From: Antilocapra americana | Taxonomy: Eukaryota; Chordata; Mammalia; Artiodactyla; Antilocapridae | Assembly: GCA_007570785.1 (NCBI GenBank) | Contig: ML662449.1 | Location: 11,898,564-11,962,563, forward strand | Length of the DNA: 64,000 bases | Direction: 5' to 3' | Part shown: positions 54,708 to 64,000 of the stretch, piece by piece | How positions within the stretch are numbered: position 1 is the stretch's first letter | Layout of the letters: each line of letters begins with the position of its first letter | Made by a program: the position numbers and the translations under genes | Notes under the pieces: generated by a model | Database searches by the model: none | What the model saw: the letters and a program-made list of their open reading frames with translations, nothing else | What the model was told of the DNA's origin: nothing

Positions 54708-56073
54708 GAGGGCAGAGAGAAGAGATGCTTGAGCAAAGGACACAGAAGAAGACGACAGGGTTGTGCGTGTGGGTTAGACTGTGCACCATGTTGTTGAGGT
54801 CAACTGACTCCCATTAGGAGTACACCCTGCCAGGAAGGATTACACATGGGTTATCAAGTGGGAATAAAGTGAAGTATTTGGATACATGGCTTTGGCCTTT
54901 CACTAGGGGTGATCTTGATCGGTGGGTTTCTGCTGGGCTCCAGATAATGATCTTGAGAGTGGGAGCCAGTCATTAGCCATCTCTGATACATCAGGTCTCT
55001 CTCATATCATCAACACTTTGTTATTCAAGTGTGTTAATATCTCTGTAGTGGCTCATACAAGTGCCAGCCTCCTCCTCCCTCTTCTCACTTTCCACTTACC
55101 TATGATTTCACATCTTACAAGGTTTTCCATTAAAAAAAGGTGGGCTAAGAAATTTTGTGAAACCCCAGATAGTTTTACTTCTATACCTGTAAGCGCTGGT
55201 TTAAGATTTTTTCCTGGGGAGATTAAAATGAAGTAATAAGCATAAAATGAGATTTCATAATTTTCTGTACAGTTGTATTTCAATTCCTACTATCTATGAA
55301 AGCATCATCTGTCATACCATTAGTTATCAAGAATTAACTTTAGCAGAATGAGCATAAACCAGTTGTAAATAAGGACACATAGGCATGCATTTTAAATTTA
55401 ATATTCAGATGAGGTCATTAAAAATAAATAGAAAGATTTATTGTTACCAGACAGTCCTGAGTTATTTTATCATGGGAAAAATTAGAGTTTTGTATAATGA
55501 AATTCATGAATGCTAAGAAACCAAAAAAAAATTTTGTTGAAAGCTAACTAAGTTATTTTTAATAATACACAGACAGATGGATGTATTAGAGTAGAAATCA
55601 GAAGTGGAGAATCAGATAGCTATATCTGCTTAAACCAAAAGAAAGAAAAGATTTCACTCACTCATTGCTAACTAGGTACTGTAGAGAAACTGAGGAATTT
55701 TGAGTAGTGACACTATGATCGAGTGTTTCTAAACTTCATCAAGCCAAAGTTACTAATCTCCCTCTTGTGTTATACTGGGCATAAGAAAAAAATGGCTTCA
55801 ATTTCAAAACCAGGCCACCACATCAACAGTTTTGAAATCAATTTTTATAGTTTAATGGCCGATTTCCTCACAGTTCACCAAAACACCAGCTCTTGACCTA
55901 TTTATTTCTTTCATTTAGATCAAATAAAAGGCTATAAAGAGTCTTGAACCTATTCTACACTTGTGAGTTAAATGAGGGTTATTTAAAAAAAAAAACTTTG
56001 ATTATTCCATACACCTAAACAAGGTCGAGAGAAATAGCCCTATTTGAACACCATTCATTTATTTTTTGTATAA
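54708..56073. other. Gene-free, repeat-poor stretch
   Basis: No gene or named repeat in 1.37 kb. It becomes AT-rich after 55250. A 104-codon plus-strand open stretch at 54922-55236 is unrecognised. Confidence 0.4.
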
Positions 56074-56089
56074 CAGCATAGACATTTAG

Positions 56090-56605
56090 TGTACTGTTTT
56101 ACAGGCAGCAAATTTTGCGATGGTTTTTTTCCCAAACTCTGCTCATTCCTCAAAGCTCCCCTTATGAAAACCTGGTGGGATGCCCTTCTTGAAGACTTCT
56201 GTGGTAGCGCAATGTTATAGCACTCTGAGATAATATAATTCTCTGTTCCTAACACCCACAGTATCAACTACCTGTCTCTAAACTGTGTGTGCTCTCCAAA
56301 CGTTTTTTTTTTTAATTGCTCTTCCGTATTACAAAACAGAGAAGGAAATGGCAACCCACTCCAGTACTCTTGCCTGGAAAATCCCATGGACAGAGGAGCC
56401 TGGTGGGCTGCAGTCCATGGGGTCGCAAAGAGTCGGACACGACTGAGAGACTCCACTTTCACTTTTCACTTTCATGCATTGGATAAGGAAATGGCAACCC
56501 ACTCCAGTGTTCTTGCCTGGAGAATCCCAGGGACAGGGGAGCCTGGAGGGCTGCCATCTATGGGGTCTCACAGAGTCGGACACGACTGAAGCGACTTAGC
56601 AGCAG
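56090..56605 (+). mobile_element. Composite retro-insertion: unknown 5' part plus Bov-A2 dimer
   Basis: A 16-bp perfect direct repeat, CAGCATAGACATTTAG, lies at 56074-56089 and 56606-56621. Between the copies are about 245 bp of sequence I cannot assign (56090-56334) and then a Bov-A2 dimer (56335-56605) whose CAG tail abuts the second copy. The simplest reading is one insertion of an RNA that began upstream of a Bov-A2 and ended in its tail. Part of CAGCA in the right copy could be tail sequence. Confidence 0.65.
56335..56605 (+). mobile_element. Bov-A2 SINE dimer
   Basis: Two Bov-A units, each starting GGAAATGGCAACCCACTCCA, are joined by CTTTCACTTTTCACTTTCAT and end in AGCGACTTAGCAGCAGCAGC. 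Both units are close to the usual sequence. Confidence 0.95.
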
Positions 56606-56621
56606 CAGCATAGACATTTAG

Positions 56622-57559
56622 AGCTAAAGGGATCTTAGAAATAGACTAGTCTGTATCAGTCAGGAATGTGGATTTTACGATTGACAGAATACGATCTCAA
56701 AACATCTTAGGCAAAAACAGAGAGTGGATTGGAATCAATCTTAGTGTCCCATTTAACTGCAGATCAGGCAATATACATGGGTCTCAGTGACACCTGGTCC
56801 AAATGCCACCAGAATGATCTAGTACATCTGCTTTTCACTGCATGTTAGCACTTCAACTTCACATGGCAGAACCAGGACTGCCAAGTGGTTGTGAGCCCCA
56901 TTGTACACACTTTACCCAGAGATGGTGACTCTTTTCATAGTTCCAGTTCAACAACAAAAACAAACAAACAAAACATCTCAAGCGAGCTTTCTGATTGGTC
57001 CAGCTCAGTCAGGTGCTCCTCCAAACTAATCAGTGATGGCCAGGGAGGTGAATGAAGTCCTATAAGAAAATGGAGGTCCAACACTTGGGGTGTGGGAGAG
57101 AAAGAGTTCCTGGAAGAAGAGAGGGAGATGATAGGCAGACACCCCCCAAAAATCCATTCTGACTCATTTTACAGATGTGGAAATTTAGGTTCAGAGAAAT
57201 TAAGTGACTTACTCAAGCTTATACTTAAACTTGGCTCATCTGGCAGTCTGTCAAACACTTGCCTCACTCCCCTACACTGCTGCTCATTCTGTACAAGCTT
57301 CATTTCAAGCTCTTTCAGCAGGAAAGACAGCAGGCTAGGGGTGAAGGAGGGTGGAATTAAGGGGCTTATGTTAAACTCCTTTCTAGTCTTTTGCTAGAGT
57401 TCTAACTTCACTTCACAGACTCTAACTTCTAGAGTCTTTCTGTTGTCTAGTTTTGCTTTATTTTCTTAGTGGGGAAATGGACATCTGAAGTAGGAATCCC
57501 CCTCCGCCCTTGTCAGTCCCAGGGGGGCTTAGCCAAGCAGAAGTTACATAATTATCACC
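56622..57559. repeat. Gene-free stretch with an ancient repeat
   Basis: No gene. About 56640-57060 ends with GCTTTCTGATTGGTCCAGCT and AATCAGTGATGGCCAGGGAG, words typical of an old mammalian interspersed repeat. Family not named. Confidence 0.4.
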
Positions 57560-57684
57560 ATAAAAGCCTACACTGGAGAGAGGACTCACAATGTGCCAGA
57601 GACTGTGCTTTTGATATATTTTCTCATTTAAGTCTCCTAACAGCCCTGTGAGAGAAGCATTAATACCATCATCATTCTGTTTTG

Positions 57685-57888
57685 GGGCTTTTCAAGTGGT
57701 GCTAGTGGTAAGAACCTTCCTGTCAGTGCAGGAGATGTAAGATCCCTGGGTGGGGAAGATCCCCTGGAGGAAGATATGGCACCCCACTCCAGTATTCTTG
57801 CCTGGAGAATCCCATGGACAGAGGAGCCTGGTGGGCTAAAGCCTACAGGGTTGCAAAGAGATGTGACTGAAGCAACTTAGCACACATG
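57685..57888 (+). mobile_element. Bov-tA SINE in MIR
   Basis: A diverged sense copy starting GGGGCTTTTCAAGTGGTGCT. The edges CATCATTCTGTTTTG and CATCCCATTTTGC are similar, so a worn duplication is likely. Confidence 0.9.
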
Positions 57889-57970
57889 CATCCCATTTTG
57901 CAGTAAGAAAACTGAGGCCGAGAGAGGTTAATTAACTTGTTGAAAGTTGTAGAGCTGGTATTATTGGAAC

Positions 57971-58107
57971 CAGAGAGGGCAATGGCAACCCACTCCAGGG
58001 TTCTTGCCTGAAGAATCCCAGGGACGGCGGAACCTGGTGGGCTGCCATCTATGGGGTTGCACAGATTCGGACACGACTGAAGCGACTTAGCAGCAGCAGC
58101 AGCAGCA
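57971..58107 (+). mobile_element. Bov-A monomer with CAG tail, in MIR
   Basis: A 137-bp unit ends in six CAG units. A perfect 13-bp duplication, GTATTATTGGAAC, lies at 57958-57970 and 58108-58120. Confidence 0.95.
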
Positions 58108-58214
58108 GTATTATTGGAACCCAAGCAATTTGATTCCAGGCCCACTGAAGGCCTGACTGTGTTTAAGACTCCTCAGGTGCCTGCTGACCTAGAGCAGGTT
58201 CAAGTCTGGAGATA

Positions 58215-58590
58215 AACTGTTTAGCTTTGGAGCTAAATTAGGGTTTGAGAGCTGGTCAACTGCTCACTAGCCTTGTGATTTTGGGCAAATAAGTTCTTAG
58301 CCATTAATCTTTGACTTGGTTTTCTTTTTTAAAAAAATACTTATTTTTGTTTATTTACTTGGCTGCATTAGGCCTTAGTTGCTGCATGTGGAATTTAGTT
58401 CACTGACCAGGGATCAAACCTGGGCTTCCTGCATTGGATTGAGGTGTCTTAGCCACTGGACCACCAGGGAAGTCCCCTACCTTGGTTTTCTTATGTGTAA
58501 AGTGAAGGTAGTAATATCTGCCTCACAGTCTTTAAAGATTGAGTGAGATAAAATGTTAGAGCCAACAGCAGAGTGCCTGGCAGAAAATAA
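58215..58590 (+). repeat. MIR SINE, sense, split by a CHR SINE
   Basis: AGCCTTGTGATTTTGGGCAA on the left and GTAAAGTGAAGGTAGTAATA, GAGTGCCTGGCAGAAAATAA on the right are sense MIR. Confidence 0.8.
58327..58480 (-). mobile_element. CHR-type SINE in MIR
   Basis: An antisense copy with a perfect 12-bp duplication, CTTGGTTTTCTT, at 58315-58326 and 58481-58492. Confidence 0.95.
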
Positions 58591-60249
58591 ATTTCAAAAA
58601 GGTCATTTTAGTTTTGAGTCTTAATCTTGGGGGCTGGGTCTGACTTTTGGGCACCCAAATCCTTACACTTTTTTGAAGAGTATGTCGGTAGCTTATGTAA
58701 ATAGGATTGTTCATGATCTGAAGCTTTACCTTGATCCACCTTCAACCTGGGCTGGCTGGAGGAAAGTGGGTTTGGTAACTCAGGAAGGCATGTGGACACG
58801 GTGGCAGAAGGGAGGAGACCCTTGCCCTCCACAGATGGTGTTGAAAAAGACAAGGCTGCCAGTTACCCTCTACTCCCTTCTCATCAATCAGGGGACTCTT
58901 TCTTTCCTTTGGAGGATATTGCCGTGGTCCTTGTTTTTTTCTTTCCTTTGTCATGGCTGTACTAGGTTTATTTCTGATATCATCTGATTTGTGCTATATT
59001 CAGGCCCCTCCCAACCTGAGGGTTGGCCCTGGCAGAGCAAAATGCCTCCAGGCATCTGTGTAATGATTGTGCAAGTCCAACCTTATTTCCAGCCTCTCAC
59101 GTCCATTCTCACCTCCAAATATTTTAGCCACAGAAAGTATGCCTTTTGTTAACACTTTAACTAGTTTTTGCCTGGATTTTTTTCAGGTCCCAGGTCTAGG
59201 AGCTCTTTGACTTGTGTGGTTGATAAAGGGTTGCACTTTGTACTCTAGACAGGACCCACAGGAAAGAGGTGAGTGGTCAGCCTTTCCACAAATGGGAACA
59301 AGAGCAAAAAGATGACCAAAGAGATGACACAATGGATGAATGAAAGATGCCAGTGTCCTTTCAAATACTGTAATGATCAAAATTTTGCTTTAGAATGTGT
59401 GTGCATGTAAATTTGTATGGAAGTCATATTTGAAAATACCTTCCCCCACCCCCGCCTGCTTTCCCTGCATGCCTTTTTATTGTAAGCAAGCTGCCCAGCA
59501 CCCAAGACATTACAGAAGTTTGTTATTCCTTCAGCTAAGATGGCTTGACCTATATATAAGTAGAAAAATCCCAGCTAGTCCAGACTCTCTGAAAGTGGAA
59601 CTATATAACACATTTCCCTGAGATAAAATGCCATGAAATCATCTTGGCTTTTTCCAGAAACCCTTGAGTCCTTAAAGGGATAGAACTTAAGGCAATGGGA
59701 AGAGAAAAAAACAAAAACTCATGCAACCTGTGAAAGAAAAACAAAAGAAAGAACTGAAGGGAGCAGATTACGAGAAAGAATGAAATAAAATCAACAAAAA
59801 AGGACAGGGGAACCCAATGGAGGAGCCAGTCAGAAGCGGGAAGGAACTGCAGGACAGGCGCGCACTCACACGCGCACACACACACACACACATTTTCAAG
59901 AAAAAGGTTTAAAGGAAACAAAACTGTTTATTGTGGAAGAGGGAAGGGGGGCGGGGAGGGAGGAAAGAATCAAGAGAGAGGCAGATTGAAATCTCAAGAT
60001 CTAGACCGGGTCAAGCTGGAAGAACTGGCAGAGTAAGAACCAGGGACTTGGTGGGGAATCCCATAGCAATCTGTTTACGAAGAGATAGGCTTATGGAAAT
60101 TCCACAAGTGACTTTTGAGATTCAAACCCGAAATAGAGAAGGACCCAAAGCACACACTATCTGTGTGTATTTTAACCGCCGGACGAGCTTCTATCTCGAG
60201 GAAATTCTCCCCAGCCTTGAATAGACACTGAAATTTTACCTTTCAACAG
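58591..60249. other. Gene-free flank of the CpG island
   Basis: No gene or named repeat in 1.66 kb. A CA/CG repeat lies at 59856-59892. From about 59940 the sequence turns purine-rich and then richer in CpG towards the island. A promoter flank or 5' exon could lie here, but I cannot define one. Confidence 0.4.
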
Positions 60250-60790
60250 ACTTAAATACCCTTCACATGGCCTTGGGGGGGCCGGCCGGTGGCCGCGGTC
60301 CGGCCCCCCGCCCCCGGGAGCCCCGCGGGAACGCGCAGCGAGCGGGGGCCGCCCCCTCGGAACTCCCCTCGCATTGTCTGTGCGCCAGGGAGTCTCCGCT
60401 TCCCCGCGCGCTCCGGGTTATTGTTCTCCTTGCGCCCGCGGGGAGAAGGGAGGGATGGGTGGGAAAGGGGCGGCGGCGGCGTGCGGCGGCCACCTGGGCG
60501 GGGGCGCCTGGGTCTTCGGATCGGGCACACGGGGGTGGGTCCGTCCGATGCCACCTAGGCGGGGGTTCGGGAGGATGCGGGGGCCGCCTCGCGCCTCCCC
60601 AGGCCCGTTCCCGTCTCGCAGGCCCCCAGCTCCTGGGTGACAGCCGGACAGGCCGGGAGCGGGAAGCCGGGCGGGCGTCCCGGTGCGGTGCAGTGGCTCC
60701 GGCCGCCGGGCCGCTCGCAGCTCAAGGGAGGGACGCCGTGACGCGCCCTCCGGGTGTTAGAACGCTTCGCCTTCTATTTATAGACACTCC
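60250..60790. promoter_or_regulatory. CpG island, probable promoter
   Basis: This is the only stretch dense in CpG, and it has no transposon. It contains GC boxes (GGGGCGG at 60467-60473, a CCGCCCCC at 60307-60314), a TGACGCG half-CRE-like word at 60739-60745, and CTATTTATAG at 60774-60783, which fits both an MEF2 site and a TATA-like element. Unmethylated islands of this kind mark promoters in mammals. Direction and gene are unknown: no coding exon I recognise lies on either side. The gene may run off the right edge, or leftward with distant exons. Confidence 0.75.
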
Positions 60791-60869
60791 TCCAACCGCA
60801 GACCGAGCTCTCCTTCCCTCCGTCGTGAAGGAAAGGACGAAAAATCCTACCTGGAATGGAAGCTCCTAA
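60267..60869 (+). other. Open frame through the CpG island, probably not coding
   Basis: A 200-codon frame is open across the island, rich in glycine, arginine, alanine and proline. Long open frames are expected in GC-rich DNA because stop codons are AT-rich. Other frames are open here too. I recognise no domain, so a 5' untranslated exon is as likely as coding sequence. Confidence 0.2.
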
Positions 60870-61614
60870 TACGCAGTGATAAGGAAGAATTCCATTTTGC
60901 GCATTCCTTTATAATTCCAACTATTAATTGCAGGTTTAGGGAGCTCTCTCTGGCACAGGGAATTTCTGAAGCTTTAAAACCTAGGCGACTTTATTTTACG
61001 TGTCTGCTAAACATGTCAAATAAATTCGTCTCTTGTGAGTTCATGAAGTATTCGCCAAGAATTTGCTCAAACTGGGTAAGGCACAAACCCACTGAATTCA
61101 GAGAAAGGATGTTTCCAGCTGGCTTTTTGTATTTACTAAAAACTAGTAATTCTAACCATAAAATTTATTTGGGAGGGGAAGTATATGGAGGGAAAATATT
61201 GCACATCTCAAACAAAAGTAAAGTTTGTCTTAGGGTTTTGGTTGTTGGTTTTTTTTAATTGGCGCTTTTGGATACTGACTTAATGCTCTTAGATGTACAC
61301 CATCCATGTAATTATAGGTGATTAAAAATAATTCTTACCTAGTCATAGTAGCATTTGCAGTAATTAAAACAGGGGATTTTTTAAAACTGTAATTTATTTC
61401 TCATAATTTGGTTGTTTGTGCTGCAGTCAACACTTAAAAGGAAGCCTGATCATTATCTTTCATCTTGGTTTCTATTCAGTTTCACTTTCTAAACTCCAGA
61501 GTCAACCAAAGAAATACTGCCCTTTACATTTATTAACAGAAAAGATATACATACATAAATATAAGCATTTTATATGCCATTATGAAAAGCTTTTTTTAGA
61601 GCCACAAAATTGAG
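60791..61614. other. Gene-free right flank of the CpG island
   Basis: The sequence drops quickly to AT-rich. A donor-like AACTGGGTAAGGC lies at 61069-61081, inside an 81-codon open stretch from 61013. It could end a first exon of a rightward transcript, but nothing else supports that. Confidence 0.35.
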
Positions 61615-61880
61615 AGCAATGTACACAGATTTGCCATATAGCCTCTGCCCCTACCCAAACATAGCCTCCCCCATCATTATGACTCACCAGAATTATACAT
61701 TTTTTACCAAGGATGAGCCTACCTTTACAAATCAGCCACCCAAAGTCCATAGTTTACCTTAAGGTTCATTCTTGGCCTTGTACATTCTATGGGTTTGGAA
61801 AACTGTATAATGACAAATAATCATCTTTATAATACAAAGTCTTTTCACTGCTCTAAAAATCCTCTAAACTCTCTATAAAT
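61615..61880 (-). repeat. Old L1 3' fragment, antisense
   Basis: AAAGTCCATAGTTTACCTTA, AGGTTCATTCTTGGCCTTGT and CACTGCTCTAAAAATCCTCT match the region also seen at 48250-48430. Confidence 0.7.
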
Positions 61881-62129
61881 CCATTTTTAAAAGCCTAACT
61901 AAACCACAGATTTCTTACCATGCAGGCAATTCTAAGGCCACAAAATGCAAGCAGAATACCCAGTGTGCCATTTCTGCTAACACCTGGTGTATAAAGTAAG
62001 GAGTATCTGTATGTAAAAGCAATATAATTGACCATTGAACAAAGCGAGGAGGTTGGAACTCTGACCTTCCTGCACTCTGCGCAGTCAAAGATCCCAGTAT
62101 AATTTAGAGTGGGCCCTTCATATCCCCAG

Positions 62130-62341
62130 GGCGTCCATGGTGGCTCAGTGGTAAAGAATCTGCCTGTGATTCAGGAGACAGCAGTATTATCCCTGAGTTG
62201 GGAAGATCCCTGGAGAAGGAAATGGCAACCCACTCCAATATTCTTGCCTGGGAAATCCCATAGACAGGAGCCTGGCCGCCTGCGGTCCCTAGGGTCACAA
62301 AGAGTTGGACATGACAGAAACAACTTTGCACACATGCACAC
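62130..62341 (+). mobile_element. Bov-tA SINE
   Basis: A sense copy with a damaged head (CATGGTGGCTCAGTGGTAAA) and small deletions. It ends in a CACACATGCACACA stretch. Confidence 0.9.
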
Positions 62342-62454
62342 AGTTCAAACCTCACATGAGGGCCAAGTGTATTATAACTTGATTTTGCTATACAAAAATC
62401 ACATGCTATCACTGTAGAAGCATTTAATAAAGCTTAAGAGCAACCACAATAGCA

Positions 62455-62995
62455 GTTATTGGTGCTTAAACTATCCATTTGATAGTAGGTCACTCTGTGA
62501 AAGACAATTTGGCAATAGCCATCACATTTTAAAATATAATAATATTTGCCCTTGGACCCAGCAGTTCCACTCCTGGGAATATATGCTACAGATGCAGTAC
62601 ACACATGTGAAGTCATTGGTTTGTTGCAGTGTTTGTACTAACAAAAAGTTAGAAACAGTATAAATGTCCTACAATTATGATACATCCATATACATCCATA
62701 TTCCATAGGCTTGAAGAAGATTAAAGCAACCTCTTTTTTCCTGACACTGTTAAGTGAAAAAAGAAAGGTGCAGAAACAGTATAAAATATCATCAATAACA
62801 TTACGAAAATAAATATAATGCTATGTTAATTTTATAAATATCAAATATATATTTATATGGAAATATTTATGAAACTAGTATCAATGTTTGCCTCCTGTGA
62901 GGTAACTAAGAGGCTAGAATGGGAAACAAACATTTTCTATTATTTATCCTTTTGTATTTTGAATTTTGTTTCATAAGGATGCATCATCAATTTGC
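62455..62995 (+). repeat. Old L1M/HAL1-type 3' fragment, sense
   Basis: CCTTGGACCCAGCAGTTCCA, CTCCTGGGAATATATG, AAATGTCCTACAATTATGAT and GTTAAGTGAAAAAAGAAAGG keep the order of an old L1 3' region. Confidence 0.7.
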
Positions 62996-63137
62996 AAATT
63001 TTTAGTCTAAAATTCCATTTAAATTCCTTTCTAAATTTACCCACATATAATAGATCTCTCTTTAATTTCTAGGAGTTCTACATTTGGGATTATTATCATT
63101 TTAGAGAAGTTTACTGTGATGAAACAATACTGAATTA

Positions 63138-64000
63138 AACTCAGTTCAGTTCAGTTCAGTTGCTCAGTCATGTCTGAATCTTTGCAACCCCATAAACTTC
63201 AGCATGCCAGGCCTCCCTGTCGATCACCAACTCCCGGAGTCCACCCAAACCCATGTCCATTGAGTCAGTAATGCCATCCAGCCATCTCATCCTCTGTCTG
63301 TCCCTTCTCCTCCTGCCGCCAATCCTTCCCAGCATCAGGATCTTTTCCAATGAGTCAACTCTTCACATGAGGTGGCCAAAGTATTGGAGTTTCAGCTTCA
63401 ACATCAGACCTTCCAATGGATACCCAGGACAGATCTCCTTTAGGATGGACTGGTTGGATCTCCTTGCAGTCCAAGGGACTCTCAACAGTCTTCTCCAACA
63501 CCACAGTTCAAAAGCAGCAATTCTTCGGCGCTCAGCCTTTTTCACTGTCCAACTCTCACATCCATATATGACCACTGGAAAAACCATAGCCTTGACTAGA
63601 TGAACCTTTGTTGACAAAGTAATGTCTCTGCTTTTCAAAATGCTATACAGGTTGGCCATAACTTTCCTTCCAAGGAGTAAGCATCTTTTAATTTCATGGC
63701 TGCAGTCACTATCTGCAATGATTTTGGAGCCCAAAAAAATAAAGTCTGACACTTTTCCACTGTTTCCCCATCTATTTGCCATGAAGTGATAGGACTGGAT
63801 GCCGTGATCTTAGTTTTCTTAATATTGAGCCTTAAGCCAACTTTTTCACTCTCCTCTTTCACTTTCATCAAGAGGCTCTTTAGTTCCTCTTCACTTTCTG
63901 CCATAAGGGTAGTGTCATCTGCATATCCGAGGTTGCTATTTCTCCTGGCAATCTGATTCCAGCTTGTGCTTCTTCCAGCCCAGTGTTTCTCATGATGTAT
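63138..64000 (-). mobile_element. BovB LINE, cut by window edge
   Basis: An antisense copy begins with the reversed tail CTCAGTTCAGTTCAGTTCAG and runs off the right edge within the reverse-transcriptase part. At least 860 bp are present, so more of the element probably lies beyond. Confidence 0.95.
63363..63904 (-). pseudogene. BovB ORF2 C-terminal remnant
   Basis: Two minus-strand frames overlap at 63635-63782: one carries MAESEEELKSLLMK and ITSWQIDGETVEKC, the other SKIIADSDCSHEIK and VVIYGCESWTVKKAE. A frameshift near 63730 separates them. The YADD region lies just beyond, near 63925. Confidence 0.85.

Larger units (their letters stand above)
57560..58185 (-). repeat. MIR SINE, split by two SINEs
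   Basis: Reversed MIR pieces: TCTCATTTAAGTCTCCTAAC, then CCCATTTTGCAGTAAGAAAA and CTGAGGCCGAGAGAGGTTAA, then CAAGCAATTTGATTCCAGGC. Confidence 0.85.

Noticed and set aside
60267..60869. 200-codon frame in the CpG island as a coding exon
   Set aside because: GC-rich DNA lacks stop codons, and several frames on both strands are open here. No domain or family resemblance is visible.
1..64000. Bacterial-style operons, CRISPR arrays or defence systems
   Set aside because: The whole window has vertebrate retroposon structure, CpG depletion and no dense coding. Nothing prokaryotic is present.

Overview
This window looks like intergenic DNA from a pecoran ruminant, most likely a bovid (cattle, sheep, goat or buffalo type). 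The evidence is the repeat content. At least ten BovB (RTE-class) LINE segments are present, several with the GAACT-rich 3' tail. About thirty Bov-tA/Bov-A2 SINEs, about ten CHR-type tRNA-derived SINEs, ruminant-style L1 3' ends and one mariner MITE accompany them. Older mammalian repeats (MIR, L2, MaLR and ERV LTRs, DNA-transposon fossils) lie underneath. I recognise no host protein-coding gene, rRNA gene, functional tRNA gene or CRISPR array. The open frames that resemble proteins are BovB reverse-transcriptase remnants or SINE translations.

Layout. 1-1.2 kb: antisense BovB running off the left edge, next to a solo-LTR-like segment. 1.5-5.2 kb: two same-orientation copies of an LTR-like family bracketing an L1 fragment and a stretch of broken protein-like frames. 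5.3-9.1 kb: MIRs, then a SINE split twice by antisense BovB pieces. 9.3-14.5 kb: SINEs, MIRs and unassigned DNA. 15-16.3 kb: a MaLR-type LTR holding a SINE and a TA-flanked Tigger-like element that itself holds a BovB piece. 17-24 kb: a MaLR LTR, BovB, a Bov-A2 dimer, an ERV-type LTR and many SINEs. 24-31 kb: L1, a split ERV LTR, L2 and mostly unassigned DNA. 31-36 kb: BovB, MIR, a long BovB reverse-transcriptase relic and L1. 36-41 kb: mostly unassigned DNA. 41-42.6 kb: MIR > L1 > BovB, all with target-site duplications. 44-49 kb: mariner MITE, a long antisense L2 with insertions, and L1. 49.4-51.1 kb: a DNA-transposon fossil split by the best preserved BovB relic. 51-59 kb: SINEs, a 511-bp L1 and a composite retro-insertion at 56.1-56.6 kb. 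60.25-60.79 kb: the only CpG island, free of transposons and probably a promoter. 61-64 kb: L1 fragments, a SINE and a BovB copy running off the right edge.

The only strong candidate for host function is the CpG island. Its gene is not identifiable here and its direction is undecided. The rest is a readable insertion history: many elements keep direct repeats of 8-19 bp, which order the insertions. Repeat family names come from memory of consensus sequences, with no database search. Boundaries without a stated duplication are accurate to about 10-20 bases. I found no convincing undescribed biological system; the least ordinary item is the composite insertion bounded by a 16-bp direct repeat.
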